DNA of 64,000 nt from Prostheceraeus crozeri (GCA_907163375.1 CAJQUW010016926.1:62001-126000), one strand, 5' to 3'; shown: positions 1-9,880, counted from the stretch's first letter. Notes: generated by a model from the letters alone, not told the origin. Made by a program: numbers and translations.

Positions 1-1081
1 AAAAATATTATGATGCATGTAATTTCCTCTATCATTATATACTATTTCTGATTGACATAAATTTTTATTATTCAAATAAATTTTTTTTGAATCTGAGTAA
101 AATGGAGTAATATTACCAATAGAAACATAATTCACATTTAATTCAAAAACATTTACTTCTATTAAATTTTTATTCTTTTTATGGAACTTTGTTAGCTTAT
201 TTTAATCATATGGAAATTCATGTAAGCCATCAGAGAGATTAAATTCCTTTATATATTCTTCTTTATTATAATGACTTAGTCTTTCTTTATGATATTTTGC
301 AGGATGTAAATGTGCTATAATACTCCACAGAAAACAATAATCATCTTCATTTTTTATGTTGATTATTTGTGGTGAACTGAAAGGCAAAGGGACATAACTG
401 CCACCAGTATTATTTTTATATTTATCAATTACTATTTTCTTAGATAGTATTTTAACAAATCTCCAACCAGATTCACGTAACTGGGCTTCAATTATACAAT
501 TTTCTAATTTAAGTATCATTTGTTCAAATATGGGTTGTATATCATTTACATTATGAATTTCTTATGAATTTGTAAAATGTCCTGGTATTATTTCTTCAGG
601 AATTCCATCAGGTCCATTTTTTGTATAAAGTACTTCTACATTCATGTAACATTTGAAAGATTTCTTAAATATATTATAAAATTTGGATAGAATATCAGAA
701 AAAGTTTCATCGGTTTCATTATGTTCAACAGATTCATTAAATAAATATTTTATATCTGTTACGGCTTCATCAAATTCATCTATTTCGTTAAATTCATCAG
801 TATCGCTAAATAAATATCTTCCATCTCGTACATGTTCATCTTCACTATTAAAAACTTTTTTATATTCTGAATGTGAATAATCATCAAATGTTTTTTTTAA
901 CTTTTATATCAGTAGGTAATGTTTCTAGATAGTTTATATAATTATTTAATTTCAATATATTTCCTTCATCAACTCGATCTACATTTTGTAAATGCATTTT
1001 ACTATTTAAATGAGATTGATAACTTCTTTTTGTTTGCAACTGTCTTTTACATAAGACACAATAAAACTTGGTATTTTCCAT
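1..1081 (-). pseudogene. Polinton-type DNA polymerase B, N-terminal fragment (remnant D)
   Basis: Reading leftward from an ATG at 1081, the product begins with a C2H2 finger (C-x2-C...H-x5-H). It continues through the alpha/beta region that precedes the exonuclease in Polinton polymerases (IPGHFTNS; a GWRF...YVPLPFS stretch) and reaches the conserved CFLWSIIAHLHPAKYH motif. After a stop at about 201-203 the same frame continues with the next conserved block (EVNVFELN). Breaks seen: a stop near 884, a stop near 543 and the stop near 201. The exonuclease and polymerase domains would lie beyond base 1. Its base composition is far more AT-rich than elements A-C. Expected role: protein-primed replication of the parent element. 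It is clearly non-functional as it stands. Confidence 0.75.
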
Positions 1082-1243
1082 TTTTTTTTATTTTTCAAAG
1101 AAAAAATTTGTGTTTTAATTTTAGATATAAACATTCTAATATCAAGGTCTTGAGAGTTATTATATATTATTATATATTTCACGTTCTTAAGTTATTTTAT
1201 TTTCTTTATCACATTAAGTTTTATCATATTAAGTTTTATCATA

Positions 1244-2568
1244 TTAAGTTTTATCAAAAGATAATTTAAATTTATTTTCACTAACTATTGATTCTTCATC
1301 ATCATCATCATAAATTGATTCTTCAACATCATAAATTACACTTTTTGGTATAGGATGCCATTCCCTGATAGGAATATCTAATTCCAAATTATATTTATTA
1401 TTTGATAATAATATAATAGAGATAAATATTGGTCTTTGATCTCTTTTGGAAAATTTAATAACACCACCATAATCTAAATCATTTTTAGTTTTTATTAAAG
1501 ATGATAAAATTTTAAATTGATTAGATGTAAATCCTAATTTAAATTTTGTAGACCCGACACATAGTTGTCTAATAGTATCTTCAACTATTCCATCATTATT
1601 ATTTTCAATTGTAAGAAAATGAAATTTGGATTAATTTTGATTATATGTAGTATCAATATCATGTACATCAGTATGAGATATAAATTTTTTTCACTTACAT
1701 TTTTATAATTACTAATATTTTTATAATCTTTTTTACCATTTACACCTTTTTCAGATGTTTCAGAATCATCATCTATATTATCATCATCTATATTATTATC
1801 ATTATTATTATTATAAGATTCTTTAAAATTATTATTATAAGATTCTTTAAAATTATTATGATTATGATTATGGTCATTGTTAATAGTATAAGGTGTTGTC
1901 CACATATAAATTTTCTCTTGTTGAGCTAATCCATTTATGTAAGATTTCAACAAATTAATATCTAAATTTGAATATAATCCTACATAAGTATCATCATCAT
2001 ATCTTTGTGGCATATCAGCAGTTTCTTGTTTATAAATTGTATCTCTATAATATACTTGACATAATAATTCTTCATTATGTTTTTTACTCTCTATATGAAT
2101 ATTATATTGATTATGTTCATCAATAAATAATCTAATTTTTTCTTTTGAAAAAGATTTTAATTTTTTTACTAATTCAGTAAAATTAATATAATTAATTATT
2201 TTAGTTTCTATCCAATCAGTATTACTAATTGGCAACACGGCTCGAATAAAACCGTAAACATTGTTATGACCAATAATTACCATGTTTTTTTTATTTAGTT
2301 CTACATGTGCAACATCATTATACTTACTTACAATATCCATAAATTTTATAAATGGATCTCCTGAAAATATACAATAATTGGTTTCTATGGAAGGTAAACC
2401 TTTAGTCTGTTCTCTAAATATTTCGGCTTGTAATTCAAATAAAACATTAACATCTATACATGGATTATTATTATCAAAACATTTATTTTCAAATCCCGAT
2501 GATCTCGTCGAATAAGAAGAACAGGATGATACGGGCGAATATAATTTTTTTAAATTTGCTTTTTCCAT
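1244..2568 (-). pseudogene. Putative DNA sliding-clamp-like (PCNA/Rad9-type) protein, one frameshift
   Basis: An ATG at 2568 opens 327 codons; near 1620 the frame shifts and a second frame stays open to a stop at 1244. The first part contains FIKFMDIVSKYNDVAHVEL followed by a short VIIGHNNVYGFIRAVLP block, reminiscent of the N-terminal half of PCNA-like clamps. The shifted part has FKLGFTSNQFKILSSLI, then GGVIKFSKRDQRPIFISI, resembling the second clamp domain of PCNA/Rad9. Between them is an Asn/Asp/His-rich low-complexity linker (about residues 235-275), typical of AT-rich genomes. It is divergently transcribed from the fibre-like gene across 75 bp. The clamp assignment is inference from motif feel only; an unrelated replication or structural protein is possible. 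Confidence 0.35.
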
Positions 2569-2643
2569 TTTTTTATTTTTATTAGAAAAAATTTTATTTT
2601 TTTTCTCATTATATAAAAAAATTACTTTTTTATTGTTTTAAAA
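2569..2643. promoter_or_regulatory. Divergent promoter region between clamp-like and fibre-like genes
   Basis: Only 75 AT-rich bases separate the two start codons. A TATATAAAAAAATTAC-like TATA box reads rightward around 2610-2626, and A/T runs precede both ATGs. The closeness implies a shared bidirectional promoter; this is inferred from position and composition. Confidence 0.4.
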
Positions 2644-3530
2644 ATGATGTTACCAAATGTTGGTGGAGGTGCATATATCTCGAATAATCGTGAATCAGAA
2701 ATAGAAATAGAAAATTACATCACGAAAACTGGAGACGTTTTATCTGGTCCATTGCATCTTCCTATCCTTCCGCAACAAAATACAGAGTTAACAAATAAAC
2801 AATATGTTGATACACGAATCAATGACTTAAAAGAAAAATATATAAACGATGTTTTGGTTCCACTGATGAATGAATTAAAGTTGCTTAAACTTAATGACAA
2901 ATCATTAAACGAAAAATTATTAAAACTTGATAAAAAGGATACAGAGCTAGAAAAAGAAATAGCAAAACTTATTAAAAAAATTTCTGAACAATCAAAAATT
3001 TTAATATTGCTTTCTACAAATTTAAAATCTGCAGTCATTAAAAATAAACATCAGATAAAAATGTTAAAAGAACAATTAGAAGATGAAATAGAAAAACTTC
3101 CTGAAAGAATTTTAAAAAATTGAAAACAGTTACAATCTACATTCCAAAAAAGTGTTGATGAATTAAGTTCTAAAATTACTCAACAAATGAAAAAGATGAA
3201 TAGAATAATCAATGAAGTAAACTCAATTAATCAAAAAGTTGATAAAATGAAAACTCTTAAAATCAATTTAGAAAATGAATTAAAGAAAAATTTACAAGAA
3301 AGCTCTAAAGAAAATAAAGAACAGTTAGATGCTGTTAAAGACAATTAGATGTTCTTAAAATTAAGTTAAATGCTCTTAAAACGGCGTTGAAGATGAATCA
3401 GCAGAAAATGCAAGTTAATAGAAAAGAAATTAAAGTACATCACACGCTGCTTCACGCAATAGATAAAGTGCAACGGAAAATTAATAAAGTTATCACGAAG
3501 TTGTTGGACATTCACACACGTAAATCTTGA
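2644..3530 (+). pseudogene. Tail-fibre-like coiled-coil protein, broken
   Basis: Starts at ATG 2644. Residues 25-60 (YITKTGDVLSGPLHLP, then LTNKQYVDTRINDLK) match the motif common in phage tail fibres and in putative adintovirus/Polinton fibres: a G-x-hydrophobic-x-GPL strand followed by a KKYVD-type helix. The rest is long heptad-rich coiled coil. A TGA at 3121 interrupts it; the same frame then stays open to a TAG at 3346, and a shifted frame carries coiled coil to a stop at 3528. Likely role: trimeric host-attachment fibre of the parent virus. It is a decayed copy with at least one stop and one frameshift. The N-terminal motif is quite distinctive; the trimeric state is assumed. Confidence 0.6.
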
Positions 3531-3589
3531 TGACGCACGTAAATCTTAACGTAAATATTTTTCCCAAAAGTCAAATTTAATCCTAAAAA

Positions 3590-4096
3590 ATGCCTATAAT
3601 TTATAAACACAATCTTAAACATTTTGCTTCAAATCAAAAAATTGCTCATGAACCATCTATGAAATCTGTTTACCATTATGACAGTGTAGAAACAATTCAA
3701 AAAGAAGGGGCTGGCATCTTTTCTGGTATTGGAAGTATCGTTAACTTGATTAAAAATAATAAAGATTTGATTACATCTGCTGCAAAAGGAGCAGCTGCTA
3801 TAGGTAGTACAGCTAGTGCAATATCAAATGCTGTTAAGTCTCAAAACGAATTAAAACAACTAGAAGTTATTCGTAAACTTAGGAATGATTCTGATGAACT
3901 AAAAAAATTAAAAAAACTTTCAGAGGAAACAAAAAACAAAATTGCTAACATAGCTGTAGGGTCTGATAGTAAACAGGAGAAGAAATCAGGCGTAGCCATG
4001 GAACCTACGGTTCGTTCAATTGAAGAAATAAGAGGTAATGGTGTGGACAGCGGAGCTGGTACGCAGTTAGGTACTGGTTTAGCAAAATTCTTCTAA
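3590..4096 (+). CDS. Small virion-type protein with hydrophobic alanine/glycine segment (pVI/minor-core-like)
   Basis: Intact 168-codon frame with ATG at 3590 after AAAA. Residues 40-80 form a Gly/Ala-rich amphipathic or hydrophobic stretch (GAGIFSGIGSIVNLI, then AAKGAAAIGSTASAISNA), followed by a charged helix (residues 84-125) and a low-complexity tail ending GTGLAKFF. Short proteins of this style in Polinton-like viruses sit beside the capsid gene and are compared with adenovirus pVI/minor capsid proteins. The position directly before a capsid-like fragment supports a structural role. No enzymatic motif is seen. The exact family is not recognised. Confidence 0.5.
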   Translation: MPIIYKHNLKHFASNQKIAHEPSMKSVYHYDSVETIQKEGAGIFSGIGSIVNLIKNNKDLITSAAKGAAAIGSTASAISNAVKSQNELKQLEVIRKLRNDSDELKKLKKLSEETKNKIANIAVGSDSKQEKKSGVAMEPTVRSIEEIRGNGVDSGAGTQLGTGLAKFF

Positions 4097-4178
4097 AATT
4101 ATATTTTAGTAAAATTTTTTTATTAAATTTTTTTCTGTGTGTGAGAAAAAACAAAAAAGTCAAATTATTTTTTTAAAA

Positions 4179-4535
4179 ATGTCTTCTCTTATCGAAAATA
4201 AATTTAGATTAAACGATCCTCCGTTCGTCAGTTATAATCAAAAAAAGAATGACTATATAAGAATTGCTATGAATCCCGGTTCTTCCAGTAGAGTAAATAC
4301 TGGAGGTGATTTAATTTTTGAAGTTGATGATCAGCAAAGTTATATATATCTACCTGATTCATTTTTACACTGAATATTCTTTATATAGTGATGCCAATTT
4401 TACAACACCATTACCAGTTACCGATAATATTGCATTAGAGAATAATTTTTTTCCAAAATTATTTACACAAATGCGTTTAAATGTTGCAACTCAAAATATA
4501 GAAACAATAAGTGATTCTCCAGGTGTAGCCTCCGG
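4179..4535 (+). pseudogene. Capsid-like structural protein, N-terminal fragment
   Basis: Starts at ATG 4179, not at the in-frame upstream GTG. Residues include RIAMNPGSSSRVNTGGDLIF and DDQQSYIYLPDSFL, the pattern of beta-strands at the start of some double jelly-roll capsid proteins (a strand ending in a flat D-x-x-x-Y-I-x-L-P-D-x-F-L segment). A frameshift at about 4368-4374 moves the coding to the next frame (YSLYSDANFTTPLPVTDNI and on to ISDSPGVAS). Homology stops abruptly near 4535, where sequence belonging to an opposite-strand gene begins, so at least the C-terminal two thirds is missing. The capsid assignment is inferred from position and strand pattern. Confidence 0.4.
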
Positions 4536-4786
4536 GCGGTCAAAATAATAATTATCTCCGTTTATATTTCTTTGTCCCGCAGACCCATGTACTCCTTTTT
4601 GATCTGACGTGTGAAGATTTTTTATGAAATTTATAGATGACTTATTTTTTAGGAATTGTAATTCGTCTCTCATCAATATGTGAAAATTCTTTATTCCCAA
4701 TTGATTAGCAATTTTCTTTAGATCAAAATTTGTACCGTAGTTGTTTGCGTTCCATATAATTTTAAGAACTCGGTAATGCTAGACAT
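4536..4786 (-). pseudogene. Broken paralogue of the small gene at 4915-5106
   Basis: From the ATG at 4786 the product starts like its neighbour (MSSITEFLKLYG). A two-base insertion relative to that neighbour then shifts the frame, after which GIKNFHILMRDEL matches GIKNFHLLMRDEL in the intact copy. It ends at the junction with the truncated capsid fragment. Function unknown. Its importance is as evidence for tandem duplication and rearrangement in remnant D. Confidence 0.55.
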
Positions 4787-4914
4787 TTTATAATTAAAAA
4801 AATTTCTTATAGGGATCCCTAGAAGTCAGAAGGGGGGATTGATTTAAAACTGTCTCATAATGATGACTTTCCTTACTACTTATTCGATTTTGAAATGATT
4901 TAATTTAATGTAAA

Positions 4915-5106
4915 TTAAAAAGTTACATTGTAAGGAATCGGTTTATTAGCAGAGCTAGTGCTTCGCACATCTTTTATCAATAGTAATTCGTCCCTCATCA
5001 ATAGGTGAAAATTCTTTATTCCCAATTGATTAGCAATCTCATTTAAATCGAAATTTGTCGTGGTTTGTTTACCGTATTGTTTTAAGAAATCATCTATGTT
5101 GCTCAT
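4915..5106 (-). CDS. Small protein of unknown function (duplicated in tandem)
   Basis: Complete 63-codon frame beginning MSNIDDFLKQYG. The central helix-rich part (FDLNEIANQLGIKNFHLLM) could be a small helical domain and recurs in the broken copy to its left, which shows the frame has been under coding constraint. No signal peptide, membrane segment or catalytic motif. Not recognised; it could be a virion or regulatory peptide of remnant D. Confidence 0.5.
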   Translation of the reverse strand: MSNIDDFLKQYGKQTTTNFDLNEIANQLGIKNFHLLMRDELLLIKDVRSTSSANKPIPYNVTF

Positions 5107-5474
5107 TTTAAATGGAATAAAATGTATTGTTTAACAATGATCCATTTTATTTTTTATGAACTCTCATTAAGAGGATATTGATTGTTTTATCTTTATTAAG
5201 ATAATAGCAACATCTGTTACCACATTTCTCAACCCTCATAATTGTTTCACGCATGAACAGCTGCCACCAGTTTATGCTATTCAGTATGAGAGAATTCTTT
5301 ATGCCCGCATAACTCATAACTTGTCACTTGAACAGCTGCTGACATTATTCCACGTATTACAATTTCATTCTTACTGGGGTCACTCTCACTGCGTGCATTC
5401 ATTCTGTGAGCGTTCTACGAGACTGTGACTGTCTACAATTTATCCGAGACCTAAACATCGAGGCTGTGTCAAAA
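5107..5474. other. Intergenic sequence without recognisable features
   Basis: AT-rich start becoming more balanced. No gene, repeat or clear TATA motif is visible. It separates remnant D from the gene at 5475. Confidence 0.4.
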
Positions 5475-6167
5475 ATGAGTGCTTCTATTCATCGCGAATT
5501 CCTCAAATTTTGTGATCAAGTACTTCCACTCATCAAAGATGAGAAGAAAGATTTTTTCAAAACTCTTATTGTAAATCATGAATTCTATTTTCAAAAGAAG
5601 ATAAAACCAGAAAAAGAAGACAAGAAAAATGAGATTTTTTCTGAAATAAGAAACTCATTTTCAACAGGACAACTAATCCAACGACAGCTCGACGTAAGTG
5701 CACAGGCGACATGCACTATCCAAAACTGTGTTACAACCCTACATTCTCTAATTTATCAAGAAAAAGTACACAATAATTCTTCCTTATCAATTGCTATTTG
5801 CCAAGGATTTGTGATATCCAAATTAAAATCAATGGAACATTTATCAATGGTAGCCTTTACTCAAAAGTTGGAGAGTGAATATAACATTAAATTCTCAAGA
5901 AGATATGTAACGTTTTTAATAAAATTATATCTACTTTCTCAAGCTAACACAAAACTTCAAACATGTACTTTAAGTATATTTTATGTTTTCAAAAACTTTA
6001 AGTATTTTGAAGATTATTTTGAATTTGAAAAAGAGGAACAGTTGCTTCAAATTAGCTCAGGGATATTTTCTTCACAAGAATCCAATCAAGCATCTGATAT
6101 GTCAACTGGACTAACGCATGAATTAGAGACACAACATATACAGGAACACCAAACACAAAATGAGTAG
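5475..6167 (+). CDS. Hypothetical protein, unrecognised
   Basis: The frame is open from a GTG at 5406, but the first ATG with a good context (AAAATGA) is at 5475, giving about 230 residues. The protein is mixed alpha-helical with a Lys/Glu-rich patch (KIKPEKEDKKNE), hydrophobic stretches and a Gln/Ser/Thr-rich C-terminal tail. No domain is recognised. Its base composition is closer to A-C than to D. It lies outside the terminal repeats of element A, so it could be a host exon, a fragment of another mobile element or an accessory gene of remnant D. Confidence 0.4.
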   Translation: MSASIHREFLKFCDQVLPLIKDEKKDFFKTLIVNHEFYFQKKIKPEKEDKKNEIFSEIRNSFSTGQLIQRQLDVSAQATCTIQNCVTTLHSLIYQEKVHNNSSLSIAICQGFVISKLKSMEHLSMVAFTQKLESEYNIKFSRRYVTFLIKLYLLSQANTKLQTCTLSIFYVFKNFKYFEDYFEFEKEEQLLQISSGIFSSQESNQASDMSTGLTHELETQHIQEHQTQNE

Positions 6168-6184
6168 TATGTATTGACAATCAT

Positions 6185-6535
6185 TTTATGTAACAGAATA
6201 GAAAAATGGGAATGCCATTCGCAGTTTATAAATGAAACAGTGGTTGTTTTTCTTATATTCCAAGGCTTTGCTATATTATGTGAGTAGCATGCATTAACAT
6301 TTTATTTTGTGAGACGGAATAAGAGAATGGGAATGAGCATTCGCAGTTTATAAATGTAACATTATTTATTTTTTCTTATACTGTGTGACTTCTAGCATAT
6401 TATTTGACGTAGTGTCGTGTGTTGTCAATCATTTTATGCAACAATAGATTACAAAGTAAATATATGACAACTAGAAAAATGTTACATTCATAAACTGGGA
6501 ATGGCATTCCCATTTTTCTATTGTTGCACATAGGG
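6185..6535. repeat. Inverted/direct repeats around GGGAATGCCATTC
   Basis: A block around 6189-6238 (AGAAAAATGGGAATGCCATT, then CGCAGTTTATAAATG) recurs directly near 6318-6362 and in inverted orientation at about 6480-6530. The core GGGAATGCCATTCCC is palindromic. The outermost copies face each other over about 300 bp, like the arms of a small non-autonomous transposon. Confidence 0.55.
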
Positions 6536-7615
6536 GAGACTGGGGACCATAGTGCATTTTTTCACTCATTTTCATTTTTTGACTTAACTATTGCAAATTA
6601 GAACTTAAAATTTTACACAGATGTAAAGGATATCTTCACAAATAAAATCTTTTTTGAAGTATTACTCTAGCATATTTGGTTTTTTCACAAGACATGTTTT
6701 TGCAACATGTAACGACCCTACACTTTGGTCCCCTATGGCGGGGACCAATGTGCACTGCAAGGGGACCAAAGTGCACTCAATAAAAAAACCATGATTACGC
6801 AAGGAAATTTCATTTTTTGTAGTAGATATCGCCAAAACACATTTTTCTATGATTTTTTCTGCTATCATTTAATTTTTGTGAATAAGTGACTATAAGTGGA
6901 GATGTAAAGTATCAACAAGCAAAAAAATATTTATTTTTCTACAACAATTTTTACTAATTGCTTTTTGAAAGCATCTCTATTACATTTTTTGACTGTAAAT
7001 AGTTAATTTGGATGTGCTGAGTTCAAAAATGATGATCATTTCCCCCTATGAGACTAATATTTTGACCTAGGGTAAAATCTTTATTATAGGCCTAGGACTA
7101 TCCCACTTTCTTCTCATCAATTTAAAGATGTGTTTGACTTCAGAAAATACTGAAATTGTGGACAAAAATGGTTGCCATTTTAGAGTTTAACAGATTTCAT
7201 TCGGAGAAAAGGCAGTAACTAATCATTATTTAAAGTAAAGTCTAACTTCCATATAGGCCTACCAACAAAAATTACCGAAAAGTCGATTTTTGAATAGATA
7301 CGCAACAAGTGTATTGAAAAACATAATAAAAACAGACAGGAGTCGAGAATGTCAATTAAAAACCTTTGACTTTATTTATTAATTACAGAATAAATAATTC
7401 TCTCGATAATCAGCTCATGTAAAATGCAAACAAGGAAAGAAACAAGTGTAGTGAATATCCGCATATAAAATCACAGTATGAAAATACAAACCATGTTTTC
7501 TATGAATCGATCAGTGTAACAACAAATTAAACTAACAAATGTTAAAGCGGGTGAAGTCGAATGAATATTGGGTGATGCCCTGCAAACGTCTATTGGTTTG
7601 GGGAATAGGATCGGG
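6536..7615. other. Non-coding flank of element A
   Basis: Contains several copies of a GGGGACCAAAGTGCAC-like motif between 6534 and 6780. Otherwise it is AT-rich sequence without convincing genes or RNA genes. Short open frames here lack motifs. Confidence 0.4.
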
Positions 7616-8037
7616 AGTAGTGAAAACTGTGCCCTACTTGCCACGGATAGGTACATGGATAGGTACATGTAAAGTTTAGTGTTATCAATAGGTACATGGA
7701 TAGGTACATGTAAAGTTTAGTGTTATCAATAGGTACATGGATAGGTACATGTAAAGTTTAGTGTTATCAATAGGAACATGGATAGGAACATGGATAGGTA
7801 CATGTATACTTTAGTTATCGATAGGCACATGGATAGGTACATGTATAATTCAGTGTTATGAATAAGAACTTGTATGAGATCTGTTTTACTGGATAGGTAC
7901 ATGTGTTTGGTACACTGTGTTTCGGAACGTCTATGATCGAACTTGTGTGGTTTGGTTCTGAGCACTTGGATACGTACCGATAGACGTCCGTTGTTTGATT
8001 TTGAATGGGTTTGCTCAATTGCGACTATTGTCACTAT
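7616..8037. repeat. Left terminal inverted repeat of element A
   Basis: Matches 28105-28482 in inverse orientation. It contains a minisatellite of about 40 bp (GGTACATGGATAGGTACATG, then an AAAGTTTAGTGTTATCAATA block) with about four units, more than in the right arm. Open frames inside it are simple-repeat artefacts. Confidence 0.85.
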
Positions 8038-8095
8038 TGCAACCATTGTAATCAAGATGACACATTGATTTTCCTTTTACGTAGACAAACTATGC

Positions 8096-8103
8096 TATAA
8101 ATA
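8096..8103 (+). promoter_or_regulatory. TATA box for the RING gene
   Basis: TATAAATA at 8096-8103, just inside the left terminal repeat. Transcription starting about 25-30 bases downstream would begin after the ATG at 8118. This favours the ATG pair at 8130/8133 as the true start. Confidence 0.5.
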
Positions 8104-8129
8104 TGAGATAGTTTTTGATGACATACATA

Positions 8130-8627
8130 ATGATGACTAGTATCCCAACGTCGTGGGTTGTCGCAAGAGACCTTGGATATTCGTTCAAAGCCATAGAAAC
8201 TGTAACAAATCTCAGTGAAAATATCAACGCTGGTGATTTAGTTGATCGACTAATGGATCTAGATGAGCATGCTATGAATCACAATTTGGATCGTAGGTGG
8301 ATAGAGGATTTCTCCATGCTACACTGCAATGATAGTGAAATTAGGAGGATCAAATTGGAACGATATGGAAAGAAGGAGACATCTGACAGTGTTTTAATAA
8401 AAAGTTCTCCCAATAAAAGTGACTTCAGAAGGAAATTAGAAGAAGAGACATTTAAATTATTATGTGAACGGAACTGCGTTAAATGTTTTAAACAGGAACG
8501 ATCCCTTCTCTTTTTGCCATGTTCTCATAGCGTTATGTGTTCTACATGTTATGTACCCTTTGAAACTTCATCTTGTCCCCTTTGCGATGAAGAAATATCT
8601 TCAACAGTCACTGTATATCGTGCATGA
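8130..8627 (+). CDS. IAP-like RING E3 ubiquitin ligase with UBA-like segment
   Basis: About 165 residues. The N-terminal part (ARDLGYSFKAIETVT followed by LVDRLMDLDEH) resembles the UBA-like domain of inhibitor-of-apoptosis proteins. The C-terminus is a C3HC4 RING: NCVKCFKQ, LFLPCSHSVMCSTCY, SSCPLCDEEI, then a short VTVYRA tail as in IAPs. Eight zinc ligands are visible (C, C, C, H, C, C, C, C). No BIR domain is present, so it may act as a trimmed IAP-type ligase or through host partners. Expected role: ubiquitylation, plausibly blocking host cell death. It is an accessory cargo gene next to the terminal repeat and is intact, unlike most genes of this element. Confidence 0.75.
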   Translation: MMTSIPTSWVVARDLGYSFKAIETVTNLSENINAGDLVDRLMDLDEHAMNHNLDRRWIEDFSMLHCNDSEIRRIKLERYGKKETSDSVLIKSSPNKSDFRRKLEEETFKLLCERNCVKCFKQERSLLFLPCSHSVMCSTCYVPFETSSCPLCDEEISSTVTVYRA

Positions 8628-8682
8628 TGAGTCATCATGCAGGTCTGTGATTGGTCACTATTGTGTCTTTGTTTGACTTTTC

Positions 8683-8690
8683 TATATAAG
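8683..8690 (+). promoter_or_regulatory. TATA-type promoter, TATATAAGGAGGAC
   Basis: TATATAAGGAGGAC lies 48 bases before the ATG at 8738. Nearly the same motif (TATATAAGGAAGAC) precedes the 10033 gene, and a relative (TATATAAAGGATGTC) precedes the 27676 gene, suggesting an element-specific promoter class. Confidence 0.6.
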
Positions 8691-8737
8691 GAGGACATTG
8701 TACCGTTCTATTTCAAGCATAATTTGAGGCTAATACA

Positions 8738-9359
8738 ATGTCAATCAGCATGTCGTTCACTACCAACATTCCCATTTCAATAATTTACCGAAGTCAACTC
8801 TTCACGGGCAATATATTTTATTCTGCCGTGAATATAACTGGCTATAAAGCGGATTTGGTGGATCTGATGAGGAAATAGTGAAGTATTTCCGCTGCGGAGA
8901 GGACGTTGTGGTGCAGAGAATGTTGATGAGAGTCGTGAACAACGCTCTTACACGAGTTGCAAGATTCTGGCTCAACGAAGTATTTCGCCCACTATCTCAA
9001 ACGGAGATTGTACCGGAATACTCTCGCTGTTGGTGCAGCAGTATCCAACGGAAACTCAACACATGTCTCCATGACATTATCACCTCCAGCTACTATGACG
9101 AGAAGGTGAGAAGTGCAAACTGGACTTGTTCAGTGGACCGCCATCAGTAAGCATCAATGTGGCTGCTCAAGGACATTCTGAGGTGATCAGTTTGCGGGCA
9201 TACTATGCCAATATTTTAAAGACTTTCCATTTAAAGCCTTGCTGTATGTGCTGTCCTATTTCAAAACATCTAATGAAAGACATTGAGCAGCTCATAACTG
9301 CTACAAATGAGACTCTAGCCGATGTGAGTGTATATCAGTTTCCCTCTACAACTTGCTAA
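8738..9359 (+). pseudogene. Unrecognised gene with two frameshifts
   Basis: ATG at 8738, 48 bases after a strong TATA motif. Coding proceeds in one frame to a stop at 8876, in a second frame to about 9120 (CGEDVVVQRMLMRVVNNALT), and in a third to 9359 (SVSINVAAQGHSEVISLRAY). The pieces together are about 200 residues with no recognised domain. A short Cys cluster (KPCCMCCPIS) lies near the end. The genes on either side belong to the replication/packaging strand of the element, so it is probably an early accessory gene. The joining of the pieces is inferred from adjacency. Confidence 0.4.
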
Positions 9360-9487
9360 GTGTTTTATGTAATTTTATACGTACCAGCAACAAACTCTGT
9401 GTGAATGCTTGTAAACTTTTATATATAATGTTGTAAGTACTAAGCAAAAATTGTAATTGTATTATCTATTTCCATATTAGAATAAAA

Positions 9488-9880
9488 ATGTCTGTAAAAC
9501 GGAAGGCATCTTCTCGTCAATCGAAACGGTCCTTCAAACCTTCAAGTCAGTTTAAAAAGGCGTTGCGAAAGTTAAACAGGATACATGATAATAAGAAGAA
9601 GTGTAAATTGATTCAAAATTCAAGTGATGATTTCATTCGTGATTTAGCTTTTGCAATACACAAATGTCTACCTATTTACAAGCCTCTGTTGAATGCTGGC
9701 TCTTTGAATAGCATAAAAAAGTTTTCAAATCCAAGGAGTAGTGATAAGAAAAGGCGAAACTTAATTCAGCGCGGTGGTGGTGGGTTTCTAAGTATGTTAA
9801 ATGATATTGGAAACAGTATTAATGGTGTAATCAATAGTCCGCTTGGAAGGATTGCAGCAACTGCTGCAATGTTAATATAA
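9488..9880 (+). CDS. Basic core/pX-like minor virion protein
   Basis: 130 residues, ATG at 9488. Very Lys/Arg-rich N-terminus (SVKRKASSRQSKRS), a middle stretch KKRRNLIQRGGGGFLSML, then a small hydrophobic C-terminal helix. It is the positional and sequence counterpart of the 49908-50273 gene of element B, with the same basic head and a KTLTQKGGFLPALL-like centre. Proteins of this kind in adintoviruses are compared with adenovirus core peptide pX/mu and are thought to condense DNA or process the core. Intact here. The function is inferred from family resemblance. Confidence 0.55.
   Translation: MSVKRKASSRQSKRSFKPSSQFKKALRKLNRIHDNKKKCKLIQNSSDDFIRDLAFAIHKCLPIYKPLLNAGSLNSIKKFSNPRSSDKKRRNLIQRGGGGFLSMLNDIGNSINGVINSPLGRIAATAAMLI

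Noticed and set aside
7610-7615. Target-site duplication for element A
   Set aside because: ATCGGG on the left and CCTAAG on the right do not match in either orientation, so no duplication is claimed.
7640-7800. Possible CRISPR-like array
   Set aside because: Direct repeats without unique spacers, inside a transposon terminal repeat of an animal genome.
7726-8055. Minus-strand frame of 109 codons near the left end of A
   Set aside because: Lies wholly in the terminal repeat minisatellite (repeated MYLSMYLS); the mirrored frame occurs at 28222-28413. Simple-repeat artefact.
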